From the NCBI RefSeq assembly GCF_900106835.1, contig NZ_FNNR01000004.1:275043-339042 (forward strand): a DNA stretch of 64,000 nt, in the 5' to 3' direction. Below are positions 1 to 8,611 of the stretch, piece by piece. The translations under genes were made by a program, and so were the position numbers. Position 1 is the first letter of the stretch, and the number at the start of each line of letters is the position of its first letter. This DNA comes from Arthrobacter sp. cf158. GTDB taxonomy: Bacteria > Actinomycetota > Actinomycetes > Actinomycetales > Micrococcaceae. The notes beneath the pieces were generated by a model. That model was not told where the DNA came from. It worked only from the letters and a program-made list of their open reading frames with translations, and searched no databases.

Positions 1-1
1 G

Positions 2-1069
2 CTCATGGTGGCAGAGGACGTGACCGCTGACGACATCGCAGAGGTCATCTCTGCCTGGACAGGCATCCCGGCCGGCCGCATGTTGCAAGGGGAATCCCAG
101 AAGCTCCTCCACATGGAAGAAGAGCTCGGTAAGCGCCTGATCGGGCAGTCCAAAGCTGTTCAGGCCGTGTCCGATGCCGTGCGTCGTGCCCGTGCCGGCA
201 TCAGCGATCCCAACCGTCCTACGGGTTCGTTCCTGTTCCTGGGTCCCACAGGCGTGGGTAAGACGGAGCTGGCCAAGGCCCTTGCGGACTTCCTCTTTGA
301 TGACGAACGGGCCATGATCCGGATCGATATGTCCGAGTACAGCGAGAAGCACTCGGTGGCCCGCCTGGTGGGTGCCCCTCCGGGATACGTAGGGTACGAG
401 GAAGGCGGCCAGCTGACCGAGGCTGTGCGGCGCAGGCCGTACTCCGTGGTACTGCTGGACGAGGTGGAGAAGGCCCACCCGGAAGTCTTCGACATCCTCC
501 TGCAGGTCCTCGACGACGGACGCCTCACCGACGGCCAAGGCCGTACCGTGGACTTCCGCAACACCATCCTGGTGCTGACGTCCAACTCCGGAAGCCAGTT
601 CCTGGTTGACCCCACCATGGACGCCAAAGCCAAGCGGGAAGCCGTCACGGCCGTGGTCCAGGCATCCTTCAAGCCTGAGTTCCTGAACCGCCTGGATGAA
701 ATCGTCCTCTTTGATCCGTTGTCCGTGGAGGAGCTTGCCCGGATCGTGGAGCTGCACGTGGCCGAGCTGGCCAAGCGGCTCCGGGATCGCAGGCTCAGCC
801 TTGAGGTCACCGACGGTGCACGGGCCTGGCTGGCGATGTCCGGCTACGACCCCGCCTACGGCGCAAGGCCGCTTCGCCGCCTCGTCCAGCGCGAGATTGG
901 CGACCGGCTGGCCAAGGAGATCCTTGCAGGCGAAATCAGCGACGGCGACACCGTGCTGGTGGACACCGCCGCTGACTTGGACGAACTCACCGTTGAGGGC
1001 TTCGAAGCGCTCACGGGTTCCGACGGCGGCGCCCCCGCAGGGACAGGGCTCACGGTCCGTCGGAAATAG
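2..1069 (+). CDS. clpB: ATP-dependent chaperone ClpB, C-terminal part (cut by window edge)
   Basis: Only the second half of this Hsp100 disaggregase is inside the window; the frame is open through the left edge, so the internal ATG at 5 is not the start. Visible are the D2 AAA+ module: Walker A GPTGVGKT near visible residue 80, the pore loop around GYVGYEEGG, Walker [14 protein letters not shown], the sensor region LTSNSGSQ and the C-terminal D2-small domain with [13 protein letters not shown]. The ClpB-like tail and lack of a ClpC-type ending favour ClpB over ClpC. ClpB is a cytosolic hexamer that rescues aggregated proteins with DnaK. It converges on the next gene, with only about 16 bp between the stops. 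Confidence 0.95.
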   Translation, partial: LMVAEDVTADDIAEVISAWTGIPAGRMLQGESQKLLHMEEELGKRLIGQSKAVQAVSDAVRRARAGISDPNRPTGSFLFLGPTGVGKTELAKALADFLFDDERAMIRIDMSEYSEKHSVARLVGAPPGYVGYEEGGQLTEAVRRRPYSVVLLDEVEKAHPEVFDILLQVLDDGRLTDGQGRTVDFRNTILVLTSNSGSQFLVDPTMDAKAKREAVTAVVQASFKPEFLNRLDEIVLFDPLSVEELARIVELHVAELAKRLRDRRLSLEVTDGARAWLAMSGYDPAYGARPLRRLVQREIGDRLAKEILAGEISDGDTVLVDTAADLDELTVEGFEALTGSDGGAPAGTGLTVRRK

Positions 1070-1085
1070 CTCCTGGTGGAGAGGG

Positions 1086-1940
1086 CTACTTCTGGAGGAG
1101 GTCTTCCTTGATGGTGTTGCCCGAATCCACCACGATGAAGCAGTCAACGCGGCGGTCGCCCCGATCCCAACTGGTGGTGCTCGGGTACACGTTCTGCTGC
1201 AGCAGCACGTAGTTGTCGGCTGCCGCGTTGAGCTTTGCCACGGAGGCCTTGCAGACCTCGCGGCCCTTGTCCCGCATGGCGTTGGTTCCGGGGAATGAAT
1301 CGTCGGCCGGGTAGACATGAACTCCGATGAGCTGGGCCGAATGCTCCGTGTCGCACGCTACGGCCCTGGCCTCGCTGGCGTTGGGATCGAAGTCGGCAAA
1401 GCAGTCACCAACCTGGAAGTCCTTTGAGCTCGCATCCCGGGGGAGCGGTCCGGGCGTGGCTGCCACACTCGGAGTGGGGGCCACAGCTTCAGGGCGGGAA
1501 CCGAGCAGGTTAAGCAGTACCCAGATCACCACCCCAATGAGGGCAAGTACGCCCAGAACGATCCCGCCGATGACCAGGCGCTGCCGCTTGACCGGATCAC
1601 CGTGAGGCTCGGGCTGCCATTCCTGCCCGGGGTAGGGCTGCTGACCTGGGTACTGGCCCGGATTCGGCTGCTGGAATTGCTGTCCTGGGTATGCCGCGGG
1701 GTAGGAAGGCGGCTGCGATTCCGTAGGAGGAGCGGCGGGATCAGGTTGCTCCCCAGGGTTCGGTACGAAGTCGGGATCGATCTCCGGTGCGGGATCCGGC
1801 TGGAGCCCCGAGGGTGGGGCCCAGGGCGCCGCAGGGGGCTGTTCACCGGCCGCCGGAGGCGTTGTGGGCGCAGGGGGCACCCCATCCTCGCCTGAGTCGC
1901 GTGGTGAACCGTCACGTGGGGCAGTGTTGTCCTGGCTCAT
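1086..1940 (-). CDS. Septum-formation-family (Septum_form-like) membrane protein
   Basis: 284 aa from the ATG at 1940; upstream codons in the same frame lack a ribosome site and look non-coding. Residues 1-115 are a disordered Pro/Gln/Gly-rich cytosolic tail with repeated PGQ/YPGQ motifs. A single membrane helix follows (LVIGGIVLGVLALIGVVIWV). The C-terminal extracytoplasmic part has the pattern FQVGDCFADF, VACDTEHSAQLIG and RVDCFIVV, typical of the actinobacterial Septum_form family, with paired cysteines that may form disulfides. Proteins of this layout are widespread in Arthrobacter-like genomes; the exact function is not established. It faces the DUF3073 gene divergently. Confidence 0.85.
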   Translation of the reverse strand: MSQDNTAPRDGSPRDSGEDGVPPAPTTPPAAGEQPPAAPWAPPSGLQPDPAPEIDPDFVPNPGEQPDPAAPPTESQPPSYPAAYPGQQFQQPNPGQYPGQQPYPGQEWQPEPHGDPVKRQRLVIGGIVLGVLALIGVVIWVLLNLLGSRPEAVAPTPSVAATPGPLPRDASSKDFQVGDCFADFDPNASEARAVACDTEHSAQLIGVHVYPADDSFPGTNAMRDKGREVCKASVAKLNAAADNYVLLQQNVYPSTTSWDRGDRRVDCFIVVDSGNTIKEDLLQK

Positions 1941-2183
1941 TTTCCGGGGTGTGCCTTCCTGCTGTGGAGCCGCATTGAGGCAGACTCTACCCAATTTTCG
2001 TGCCTCTGGGAGGTGTTCGGCCGTGGTTTCCGGAGGAGTGGGGCCGGACGCGGGGTGGCGGTGGCGCGCAGGCACCCCCGAAAGCATGTAATCTAGACAT
2101 ACGACAAATTGACCAAACATTCCGGGGCCTCACCGATAGCCAAGGTGACCACCTCCGGTCCAAGTACAAAAGGGGGTCACGCC

Positions 2184-2408
2184 ATGGGGCGCGGCCGTCA
2201 AAAGGCAAAAGCTACCAAGCAGGCTCGGGATATTAAGTACTACTCCCCGAACACTGACTATTCGGCACTTGAGCGGGAGCTCACGGGTCCGTCCAGTCGT
2301 GTAAAGAGCCACTTCCCCGAAGATCCCCCGGAGCCGGACTATTCGGCTTATGAGGACAAGTACGCGGAAGACGATGACGACGAGGTTGACACCCGCCGAA
2401 TCGGATAG
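2184..2408 (+). CDS. DUF3073 family small protein
   Basis: 74 aa from the ATG at 2184, preceded by an AGGGGG ribosome site. An upstream in-frame TTG would add 25 residues that do not fit the family. The N-terminus MGRGRQKAKATKQARDIKYY is the hallmark of the actinobacterial DUF3073 family; the rest is acidic (EDKYAEDDDDEVDTRR). The protein is small, basic at the front, acidic at the back and probably cytosolic. Its role is unknown. It stands alone, with a strong hairpin terminator about 95 bp downstream. Confidence 0.88.
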   Translation: MGRGRQKAKATKQARDIKYYSPNTDYSALERELTGPSSRVKSHFPEDPPEPDYSAYEDKYAEDDDDEVDTRRIG

Positions 2409-2501
2409 CTGTCGCAACCAACAGGTGCCGCTGGCACTGAGTTGCGTACCGCCGTCGTACATCAAGGTCATCGCGCATCTCCGGATGCCGTAAATCTTTT
2501 G

Positions 2502-2555
2502 AAAAGGGCCCTCAGGGCACGTCATTCATTGGCGTACCCTGAGGGCCCTTTTTTG
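2502..2555 (+). terminator. Rho-independent terminator after the DUF3073 gene
   Basis: A perfect 16-bp inverted repeat (2502-2517 with 2537-2552) encloses a 19-nt loop, and the right arm runs straight into a T6 tract. This is a classical intrinsic terminator. The A-run on its left side could also let it work on the opposite strand. Confidence 0.9.
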
Positions 2556-2592
2556 CGTAGGCTGGGGTTCGAGCGCGTTGAAAGGGAAATCC

Positions 2593-3375
2593 ATGCCGGA
2601 GGTCGAAAGCTACAAACAAGGGACACCGTGTTGGGTGGACCTTTCCTCCACCGACATTGACGTTTCCAGGAGTTTCTACAGGCGCCTTTTCGGCTGGGAA
2701 CTGGACGCCAGGGATGCCGGAAATGGCATGACCTATTACATGGCCAAGCTCAAGGGCCGCTACGTTGCCGGAATGATGCAGCAGCAGCCTGACGCTCCGG
2801 AGGGGATGCCGTCGTATTGGGCCAACTACATCGCTGTGGATTCTGCCGACGAGGCCGCCCAGCGTGTGGAGGCCGCGGGAGGAACCCTTCTTTTCCCTCC
2901 TGACACGGTTCCCAATGGCAGCGGGCGTATGTTTTTCGCCACAGACCCCACAGGTGCCCAGATCGGATTCTGGGAGGCCGGTAACCATCCTGGATCCGGT
3001 CTGGTGAATGAGCCCGGCACCATGATCTGGAATGAACTGCAGACCAACGATGTCCCTAAGGCGGTGGCTTTCTACGAGGCAGTCACGGGAGTTACCAGCA
3101 GCAGCGAGCCGGCCGGTGACCTTCGGGAGTACACCAGCTTGTTGGTGGACGGGAAACGAATCGCGGGTGCCCTCACATTGCCCATCGAAGGCTTGTCGCC
3201 GTTCTGGATGACTTACTTCAACGTGGTGGACATTGACGCCACGGTGGAACAGGCCGTGGAGTTGGGGAGCCACATCATTGCGCCGGCCTTCGACGTGCCG
3301 GGCATCGGCCGTATGGCCGTGCTCATGGATCCGGCAGGGGCGGCCTTCAGCATCATGACAGGAATTTCAGCATGA
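2593..3375 (+). CDS. Two-domain VOC family (glyoxalase/bleomycin-resistance-like) protein
   Basis: 260 aa from the ATG at 2593, which has an AAAGGGA ribosome site; a TTG 15 bp upstream overlaps that site and is unlikely to be used. Two tandem vicinal-oxygen-chelate domains are visible, each with a start like PCWVDLSSTDIDVSRSFYRR followed by a FGW-type turn, and later WEAG and FSIMTG ends. VOC proteins bind a metal and act on small molecules; the substrate cannot be read from sequence. The stop overlaps the start of the next VOC gene by ATGA, so the pair is co-translated and probably arose by duplication. Confidence 0.9.
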   Translation: MPEVESYKQGTPCWVDLSSTDIDVSRSFYRRLFGWELDARDAGNGMTYYMAKLKGRYVAGMMQQQPDAPEGMPSYWANYIAVDSADEAAQRVEAAGGTLLFPPDTVPNGSGRMFFATDPTGAQIGFWEAGNHPGSGLVNEPGTMIWNELQTNDVPKAVAFYEAVTGVTSSSEPAGDLREYTSLLVDGKRIAGALTLPIEGLSPFWMTYFNVVDIDATVEQAVELGSHIIAPAFDVPGIGRMAVLMDPAGAAFSIMTGISA

Positions 3376-4142
3376 CGGCACGGAAACACTACGCCAGCGG
3401 AGAGCCCTGCTGGGCGGACCTGCAGACCAGGGATGTGGCCTCGGCCAAGGAGTTCTACCAGCACATCTTTGGCTGGAGCTATAAGGACCTGCCTACGCCG
3501 GACGGACGAAGCTACGCGCAGGCGTTCGTGAACGATCAGCTGGTGGCTGTGATCGCTCCCCAGAACCCCCTGCAGGAAGCCGCAGGAACCCATGGCCAAT
3601 GGAACATCTATATTGCGGCCACCGATACTGACGAGATCGCGGAGGATGCGGTCCATGCAGGCGGCAAGCTCCAATTCGGTCCGGAAACGGTGGCGGATAC
3701 AGGCGTTTTGGCCTTCATTGAGGCTCCGGGCGGGGGAACCACCGGAATCTGGCAGGCTGGAACGCATCTGGGAAGCCATCTGTTCAACGAGCCCGGTGCG
3801 TTGGCGTGGGCTGAACTGTTGACGCCCGAGCCACAGGCCGCCGTCGGGTTCTTCCAGCAGCTTTTCGGTCATGAGGTCACCGAGTATCCCCAGGACGACG
3901 GCGGCAGTTACAGCACCCTGATGGTCAACGGTGACGAGGTGGCTGGCGTTGTCCCTGCCGGTGAGGGCGAGGATGCTGCGTGGCAGATCTACTTCGGCGT
4001 GGCTGACGTTCGCAAGGCTGCCGAGGCCGCGGTTGCTGCCGGGGGAGAGGTTCTGGTGGAGCCGGAGGAAAGGCCCGAGACAGGCTCCCTCGCCACCATC
4101 CAGGACCCGCAGGGCGGAGTCTTGAGCCTGATCCAGGTCTAG
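3372..4142 (+). CDS. Two-domain VOC family protein, second copy
   Basis: 256 aa, starting in an ATGA overlap with the preceding VOC gene. It has the same two-domain layout: EPCWADLQTRDVASAKEFY and FGW at the front, an inter-domain segment GTHLGSHLFNEPGALAW, and a second domain ending in QGGVLSLIQV. The N-terminal repeat resembles hydroxylase-like VOC proteins of Streptomyces and Arthrobacter. Translational coupling implies matched amounts and possibly heteromer formation with its neighbour. Substrate is unknown. Confidence 0.9.
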   Translation: MTARKHYASGEPCWADLQTRDVASAKEFYQHIFGWSYKDLPTPDGRSYAQAFVNDQLVAVIAPQNPLQEAAGTHGQWNIYIAATDTDEIAEDAVHAGGKLQFGPETVADTGVLAFIEAPGGGTTGIWQAGTHLGSHLFNEPGALAWAELLTPEPQAAVGFFQQLFGHEVTEYPQDDGGSYSTLMVNGDEVAGVVPAGEGEDAAWQIYFGVADVRKAAEAAVAAGGEVLVEPEERPETGSLATIQDPQGGVLSLIQV

Positions 4143-4147
4143 AGGAA

Positions 4148-4212
4148 CCCACTGGCCCGCAGATCACGTCGTCAAGAGCGCTCAAAACCACCTGATCTGC
4201 TACGTGGTTGGG
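4148..4212. repeat. 65-bp imperfect palindrome, dispersed-repeat copy A
   Basis: Six bases after the second VOC stop there is a palindrome centred on GAGCGCTC (4176-4183). Its arms include GCAGATCA at 4159-4166 and the perfect complement TGATCTGC at 4193-4200, ending in GTTGGG. A related palindrome of 66 bp lies at 23673-23738, sharing AGCGCT at the centre and CCTGATCTGCTAC plus GTTGGG on the right. Size, symmetry and 3'-of-gene position resemble REP/BIME-type intergenic repeats. Confidence 0.7.
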
Positions 4213-4229
4213 TAAAAGGAGAAACAAAA

Positions 4230-4263
4230 GAGCGGCCGGGCAAGTAGCCCGGCCGCTCTCTTT
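4230..4263. terminator. Hairpin terminator between the VOC operon and purM
   Basis: A 12-bp GC-rich stem (4230-4241 with 4247-4258) has a 5-nt loop. There is an A-rich stretch to the left and a short pyrimidine run (CTCTTT) to the right, so it can serve both the rightward VOC operon and the leftward purF-purM operon. Confidence 0.75.
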
Positions 4264-4278
4264 GAGGCGATAAACCGC

Positions 4279-5427
4279 TTAGGCGTAGGCGTTCACCAAA
4301 CGGACAGCGCCGCCGTCGACGCCCTTGGCACCCTGGACGTAGTCCGGGCCGGTCTTGTCGATGGAGTCGGAGTCTGCAGAAACGGTACCCATGACCCAGG
4401 ACGGGAGGCCGCGGTCGTTAAGGCGGGCCACGGCGGCGTCGGCGGCTTCAGCGGACACGATCGCAACCATGCCCACGCCGAGGTTCAGCGTGCGCTCGAG
4501 GTCGGCCAGCGGAACGTTGCCCAGCTCGGAGACCAGCTTGAAGATGGCGGGCAGTTCCCACGTGTTGCGGTCAACCGTGGCCACCAGGCCCTGCGGAAGG
4601 ACACGGGCCAGGTTGGCGGCCAGGCCACCACCGGTGACGTGGCTGAAGCCGTGAACCGCGTTGGCCGAGTGCACCGGGAAGGTGCGGGCCAGGTCCAGGC
4701 AGTCAGCTGCGTAGACGCGGGTGGGTTCCAGGAGCTCTTCACCCAACGTGCGGCCGAGTTCGGAAACCTGGCGGTCCAGGGCCCAACCGGCGTGGTTGAT
4801 GACGCGGCGGACCAAGGAGTAGCCGTTGGAGTGCAGGCCGGAGGATGCCATGCCGATCACGACGTCGCCGGCGCGGACACGGTCCGGGCCGAGCAGGGCG
4901 TCGGCCTCGACGATGCCGGTAGCGGCACCTGCCACATCGTATTCGTGTTCGCCCAGGAGGCCCGGGTGCTCAGCGGTTTCGCCACCCACCAGGGCGGTGC
5001 CGGCTACGGAGCAAGCAGCGGCGATACCGCGGACGATGTCCGCGATGCGCTCCGGGACAACCTTGCCGCAGGCGATGTAGTCGGTCATGTAGAGCGGCTC
5101 GGCGCCAACCACCACGATGTCGTCCACCACCATGCCAACGAGGTCGAAGCCGATGGTGTCGTGGATGTCCATGGCCTGGGCAATGGCAACCTTGGTGCCA
5201 ACACCGTCAGTGGACGTGGCCAGCAGCGGCTTTTTGTAGGTCAGCAGCTTCGAGACGTCGTACAGGCCTGCGAAACCGCCGACGCCGCCAATCACCGACG
5301 AGTTGTGAGTCGCCTTGATGGCGCCCTTCATGAGTTCGACTGCGCGGTCTCCCGCTTCGACGTCGACACCCGCGGAGGCGTAGGTGATACCGGAGTTATT
5401 CTCAGCGGCGGGTGTTGCGGAGCTCAT
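4279..5427 (-). CDS. purM: Phosphoribosylformylglycinamidine cyclo-ligase (AIR synthetase)
   Basis: 382 aa. It catalyses ATP-dependent ring closure of FGAM to AIR in purine synthesis. Recognisable blocks are ITYASAGVDVEAGDRAVELM at the N-terminus, GVGTKVAIAQ and IGFDLVGMVVDDI in the nucleotide/substrate site, GGETAEHPG, and GLHSNGYSLVR. The start lies in a 4-bp overlap with the purF stop, so purM is coupled to purF. A hairpin terminator follows the stop. Confidence 0.96.
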   Translation of the reverse strand: MSSATPAAENNSGITYASAGVDVEAGDRAVELMKGAIKATHNSSVIGGVGGFAGLYDVSKLLTYKKPLLATSTDGVGTKVAIAQAMDIHDTIGFDLVGMVVDDIVVVGAEPLYMTDYIACGKVVPERIADIVRGIAAACSVAGTALVGGETAEHPGLLGEHEYDVAGAATGIVEADALLGPDRVRAGDVVIGMASSGLHSNGYSLVRRVINHAGWALDRQVSELGRTLGEELLEPTRVYAADCLDLARTFPVHSANAVHGFSHVTGGGLAANLARVLPQGLVATVDRNTWELPAIFKLVSELGNVPLADLERTLNLGVGMVAIVSAEAADAAVARLNDRGLPSWVMGTVSADSDSIDKTGPDYVQGAKGVDGGAVRLVNAYA

Positions 5428-7055
5428 ACAGACTCTTTCTTGTCGGCGTCGGTCAAACGATCAGCGTCGGTAAGGAGGTTTTCGAATTCGGCGTCGGGGC
5501 CGGGATCGCAACCCGTGGCGCCCGGCTTCCCGGCAGGGTCCTCGGAATCGTCCACAGACTCGGACTGAGCGGCCGGTTCAAGGCCGCCGAGGTCCGTGCG
5601 CTCCAGCAGGTTCTTACCCAGCTTGTCCGCGTGCGGCAGCTCGATGGGGTACTTGCCGGTGAAGCAAGCGGTACAGAGGCGTTCGCGCGGCTGCTGGGTT
5701 GCCCCGATCATGCCGTCCTCGGAGATGTAAGCCAGCGAGTCCGCACCGATTGCCGTGGAGATTTCCTCGATGGTGGCACCGTTGGCGATCAGTTCCGCGC
5801 GGGAGGCGAAGTCGATGCCGTAGAAGCAGGGCCACTGGACCGGGGGAGAGGAAATCTTGACGTGCACGGCGGCGGCGCCGGCTTCGCGGAGCATCCGAAC
5901 AATGGCACGCTGCGTGTTGCCGCGGACGATCGAGTCATCCACCACCACAATGCGCTTGCCACGGATCACGGATTCCAAGGCGTTGAGCTTGAGCCGGATA
6001 CCGAGCTGACGCAGGGTCTGCGAGGGCTGGATGAACGTGCGGCCTACGTATGCGTTCTTGACGAAGCCGTGCGCGAACGGGATTCCCGACTGTTCGGCGT
6101 AGCCAACGGCCGCGGGCGTACCGGACTCCGGAACCGGAATGACAAGGTCTGCCTCGTGAGTGTTCTCGCGGGCCAACTGTCGGCCCATCTCCACACGGGC
6201 CTCGTACACGGAGCGGCCGGCAATGGCTGCGTCCGGGCGGGCAAGGTAAACGTATTCGAAGACGCAGCCGGCGGGGGTTGCCTCGGCGAAGCGCTGCGAA
6301 CGAACGCCGTCCTCGTCGATGGCGATGAATTCGCCGGGCTCGATCTCGCGGATGAAGCTTGCGCCAACGGTGGCCAAGCCAGCCTGCTCGGAAGCGACAA
6401 CCCAGCCACGGTCCAGGCGGCCCAGACACAGCGGACGGATGCCGTAGGTGTCCCGGGCTGCGTAGAGCGTTCCCTCATCCATGAAGACGAAGCAGAAGCC
6501 ACCCTTGATCTTGGGCAGCAACTCCAGAGCGGTCTGCTCCAGGGTCTTGCCTTCTTCGCCCTCAAGGAGTGCGGTCACCAATGCGGTGTCAGAGGTGTTT
6601 CCCTGCTTCATTTCACCGGTCAACTGGCCATCGTTGCGCTCAAGGATCATTTCCCGGAGTTCAGCGGTGTTGGTCAGGTTGCCGTTGTGGGCCAAGGCAA
6701 CCGTGCCGGTTGCTGTTGCACCCAGGGTTGGCTGCGCGTTGGCCCAGTGGCTTGCACCGGTGGTGGAGTACCGGCAGTGGCCAACGGCCAGGTGCCCGGT
6801 AAGGGTGTTCAGGGTTGTCTCATCGAAGACCTGGGACACAAGGCCCATGTCCTTATAGACATTGATGCGCTTGCCGTCACTGGTAGCAATACCAGCCGAT
6901 TCTTGTCCGCGGTGCTGCAGCGCATACAGCCCGTAATAGGTGAGTTTTGCTACTTCTTCACCGGGAGCCCAAACCCCGAAGACGCCACAAGCGTCCTGGG
7001 GGCCTTTTTCGCCGGGGAGAAGATCATGAGAAAGTTTTCCGTCGCCACGTGCCAC
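5424..7055 (-). CDS. purF: Amidophosphoribosyltransferase
   Basis: 543 aa from a GTG at 7055; no strong ribosome site is visible, so the start may differ slightly. It makes phosphoribosylamine from PRPP and glutamine, the first purine step. The N-terminal nucleophile Cys is in DACGVFGVW after a short leader, as expected for the processed form. The PRPP loop is IVVVDDSIVRGNT. Cysteines in PAGCVFEY, QWPCFYG and LCTACF match the 4Fe-4S ligand pattern of Bacillus-type PurF. The C-terminal acidic extension is long. It is operonic with purM downstream. Confidence 0.96.
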   Translation of the reverse strand: MARGDGKLSHDLLPGEKGPQDACGVFGVWAPGEEVAKLTYYGLYALQHRGQESAGIATSDGKRINVYKDMGLVSQVFDETTLNTLTGHLAVGHCRYSTTGASHWANAQPTLGATATGTVALAHNGNLTNTAELREMILERNDGQLTGEMKQGNTSDTALVTALLEGEEGKTLEQTALELLPKIKGGFCFVFMDEGTLYAARDTYGIRPLCLGRLDRGWVVASEQAGLATVGASFIREIEPGEFIAIDEDGVRSQRFAEATPAGCVFEYVYLARPDAAIAGRSVYEARVEMGRQLARENTHEADLVIPVPESGTPAAVGYAEQSGIPFAHGFVKNAYVGRTFIQPSQTLRQLGIRLKLNALESVIRGKRIVVVDDSIVRGNTQRAIVRMLREAGAAAVHVKISSPPVQWPCFYGIDFASRAELIANGATIEEISTAIGADSLAYISEDGMIGATQQPRERLCTACFTGKYPIELPHADKLGKNLLERTDLGGLEPAAQSESVDDSEDPAGKPGATGCDPGPDAEFENLLTDADRLTDADKKESV

Positions 7056-7190
7056 TGGTCGATTGTCTCATGTTGTGGCCGTGGTAAGTTCCCTCGCGGC
7101 CTATGTGACCCCGTGAACTGGCGTGTTCCCGCGAAAATGCGGTGTGTCTCACATCTGCAAGCCCACCAAAGAAGCGGGCCGGCCGCCCCC

Positions 7191-7523
7191 TTAGCGGACG
7201 TCGTCGTGCTCTGGTCCTTCATCCGGGACTGAATCCGGAACGGCTTCCACTACGGCGCGCTGTGAGCGCTTGACGCTGATGCGGTCCAGGACCAGGGCAA
7301 GGATGGAGAACAGGATGACGCCGCCACCGGCGCAGACGATCAGGAAGAAACCGAAGACTGTGCCGGCATCAAAGGCGGGATCGGCTTGGCGGCCGTACGC
7401 GATGATCGCGGCCACAATTGCGCCCACCACCGCGCCCAGAATCATGAACGGAACAAACTTGGGTGCCCTGCGAACGGTGATTTCGCGTCGGGTGGAGTTG
7501 GGGGTGGTGTCCTCTGAAGCCAT
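7191..7523 (-). CDS. Conserved two-helix membrane protein upstream of purF
   Basis: 110 aa. Two predicted membrane helices (FVPFMILGAVVGAIVAAIIAYG and TVFGFFLIVCAGGGVILFSILALVLD) join a short basic N-terminus to a charged, acidic C-terminal tail with DEGPEHDD. No catalytic motif is seen and I do not recognise a named family. It lies 135 bp upstream of purF on the same strand; similar small membrane genes accompany purF in related actinobacteria, but a functional tie is not shown. Confidence 0.75.
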   Translation of the reverse strand: MASEDTTPNSTRREITVRRAPKFVPFMILGAVVGAIVAAIIAYGRQADPAFDAGTVFGFFLIVCAGGGVILFSILALVLDRISVKRSQRAVVEAVPDSVPDEGPEHDDVR

Positions 7524-7550
7524 GCGTTAAAGCCTACCGTTCCGCGTTTG

Positions 7551-7599
7551 TGTACAGATAATGCCCCCAAGGAGTCACCTTAGGGGCATTATGTGTACA
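7551..7599. terminator. Hairpin between the uraH stop and the small membrane gene
   Basis: ATAATGCCCC (7558-7567) pairs with GGGGCATTAT (7583-7592). The stem is extended inside by AAGG/CCTT and outside by TGTACA/TGTACA. It lies just past the uraH stop and probably ends the leftward uraD-uraH transcript, although no strong T tract follows in that direction. Confidence 0.6.
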
Positions 7600-7610
7600 A
7601 AAATCCGGAG

Positions 7611-7952
7611 TTAGCTGCCGCGGTACGTCGAGAACGCAAACGGGCTCAGCAGCAGTGGCACGTGGTAGTGCTCGCCGGCGTCGGACACTGTGAAGTTCAG
7701 GTCCACTTCCGGGAAGAACGTCTCCGTGCCCAGGCCCTCGTAGTAGGCACCCGTGGCGAAGTTCAGGCGGTAGGCGCCACCGGGAATCCGCTCCGGTCCG
7801 AGCGTCTTGATGCGCCCGTCGGCGTCGGTTTCACCCTTGGCCACCAGCGTCCAGTCGTCACCTTCACGGACGTAAAGTACGACGGCGACACCCGCCGCCG
7901 GGCGGCCGGAACCGGTGTCCAGAATATGGGTTGTTACCTGTGAAACGCTCAT
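7611..7952 (-). CDS. uraH: 5-hydroxyisourate hydrolase (transthyretin-like)
   Basis: 113 aa, the usual length. It hydrolyses 5-hydroxyisourate, the product of urate oxidation, to OHCU. The N-terminal VTTHILDTGSGRPAAGV carries the conserved His, RIKTL supplies the conserved Arg region, and the protein ends in YRGS, the signature of this enzyme as opposed to true transthyretin. It starts in an ATGA overlap with uraD, the next enzyme in the pathway. No uricase gene is in the window. Confidence 0.95.
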   Translation of the reverse strand: MSVSQVTTHILDTGSGRPAAGVAVVLYVREGDDWTLVAKGETDADGRIKTLGPERIPGGAYRLNFATGAYYEGLGTETFFPEVDLNFTVSDAGEHYHVPLLLSPFAFSTYRGS

Positions 7953-8458
7953 GCGTTGACTCCTTCGCTGATCAGTCCGGAGAGGCGCAGCAGTGCGATC
8001 TCCCGCAGCTGGCCAGCCACGATTGTGTCTTCTTCTTCGGGCGTGTGGGTGATGCGTTCCTGCAGGGTGCTGAGGATTTCCTCCGCGCTGCGGCCCGCGG
8101 CACGGATCAGGAAGACCCTGCCGAACTTCTCCTCGTACGCCCGGTTGCCCTCGGCGAGGGCGGCGGTTGTTTGGTTGTCGCCCGGGTCCACTCCGGCCTG
8201 CTCCGAGCGCGACATTGCGGCCTCGGTGGTTTGTGCCTTGGGGCGTTCACCAATCCTGGGGTGGTGGGCCATGGCGGACTCCACCTCCGCGGGGGTGAAG
8301 GGTTCGGCGGCACGCTGGGCTTGCCCCAGCAGTTCGTCGACGCTGGCGTAGGGGCGCGCGTCAACCACGGCTTCTACCCAGCGGCTGATATCCAGGCAAG
8401 GGGTCAGGGTCCTGATGGCCTCGTCCCGGTCAGCGCTGTTGAATACTGCAAGCTCCAT
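7949..8458 (-). CDS. uraD: 2-oxo-4-hydroxy-4-carboxy-5-ureidoimidazoline (OHCU) decarboxylase
   Basis: 169 aa from the ATG at 8458, which has GAGGA at good spacing; an ATG at 8467 and a longer frame to 8488 also exist. It converts OHCU to S-allantoin. The family signature HPRIGERPK with the catalytic His is present, as are GNRAYEEKFGRVFLIRAAGRS and the C-terminal REIALLRLSGL helix. It is coupled to uraH by ATGA. An operator-like palindrome lies about 90 bp upstream at 8547-8561. Confidence 0.94.
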   Translation of the reverse strand: MELAVFNSADRDEAIRTLTPCLDISRWVEAVVDARPYASVDELLGQAQRAAEPFTPAEVESAMAHHPRIGERPKAQTTEAAMSRSEQAGVDPGDNQTTAALAEGNRAYEEKFGRVFLIRAAGRSAEEILSTLQERITHTPEEEDTIVAGQLREIALLRLSGLISEGVNA

Positions 8459-8546
8459 GCTTGTCATCCTCGTGCAAAATGCTGGCATCCATGGTGTGGG
8501 CTATGCGGAACCCCTGCTGGTGCAGGAGGAAGCCTTTGCTTCAAGC

Positions 8547-8583
8547 TTCCGCATCATGGAACTGTTATTTCAGCATACGTAAT
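8547..8583. promoter_or_regulatory. Operator-like palindrome upstream of uraD
   Basis: TTCCGCATCATGGAA (8547-8561) is an inverted repeat TTCC-N7-GGAA, and a weaker half-match TTCAGCATACGTAA begins at 8569. The first element matches TTCCGCTTTGTGGAA upstream of hyi at 24628 in 12 of 15 positions. Shape and context (urate/allantoin genes) suit an IclR-family regulator such as AllR, which is not encoded in the window. Confidence 0.5.
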
Positions 8584-8611
8584 TCAGTTAAGCCGAGTGA
8601 ACGGCTTGGTG

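Noticed and set aside
5412..7232. 606-codon open frame on the plus strand opposite purF
   Set aside because: It is the GC-rich antisense shadow of purF; its translation has no domain and purF is unmistakable.
8590..8607. Terminator AAGCCG-N6-CGGCTT after the PAP2 gene
   Set aside because: Only 6 bp of stem and no U tract in the direction of transcription; too weak to annotate.
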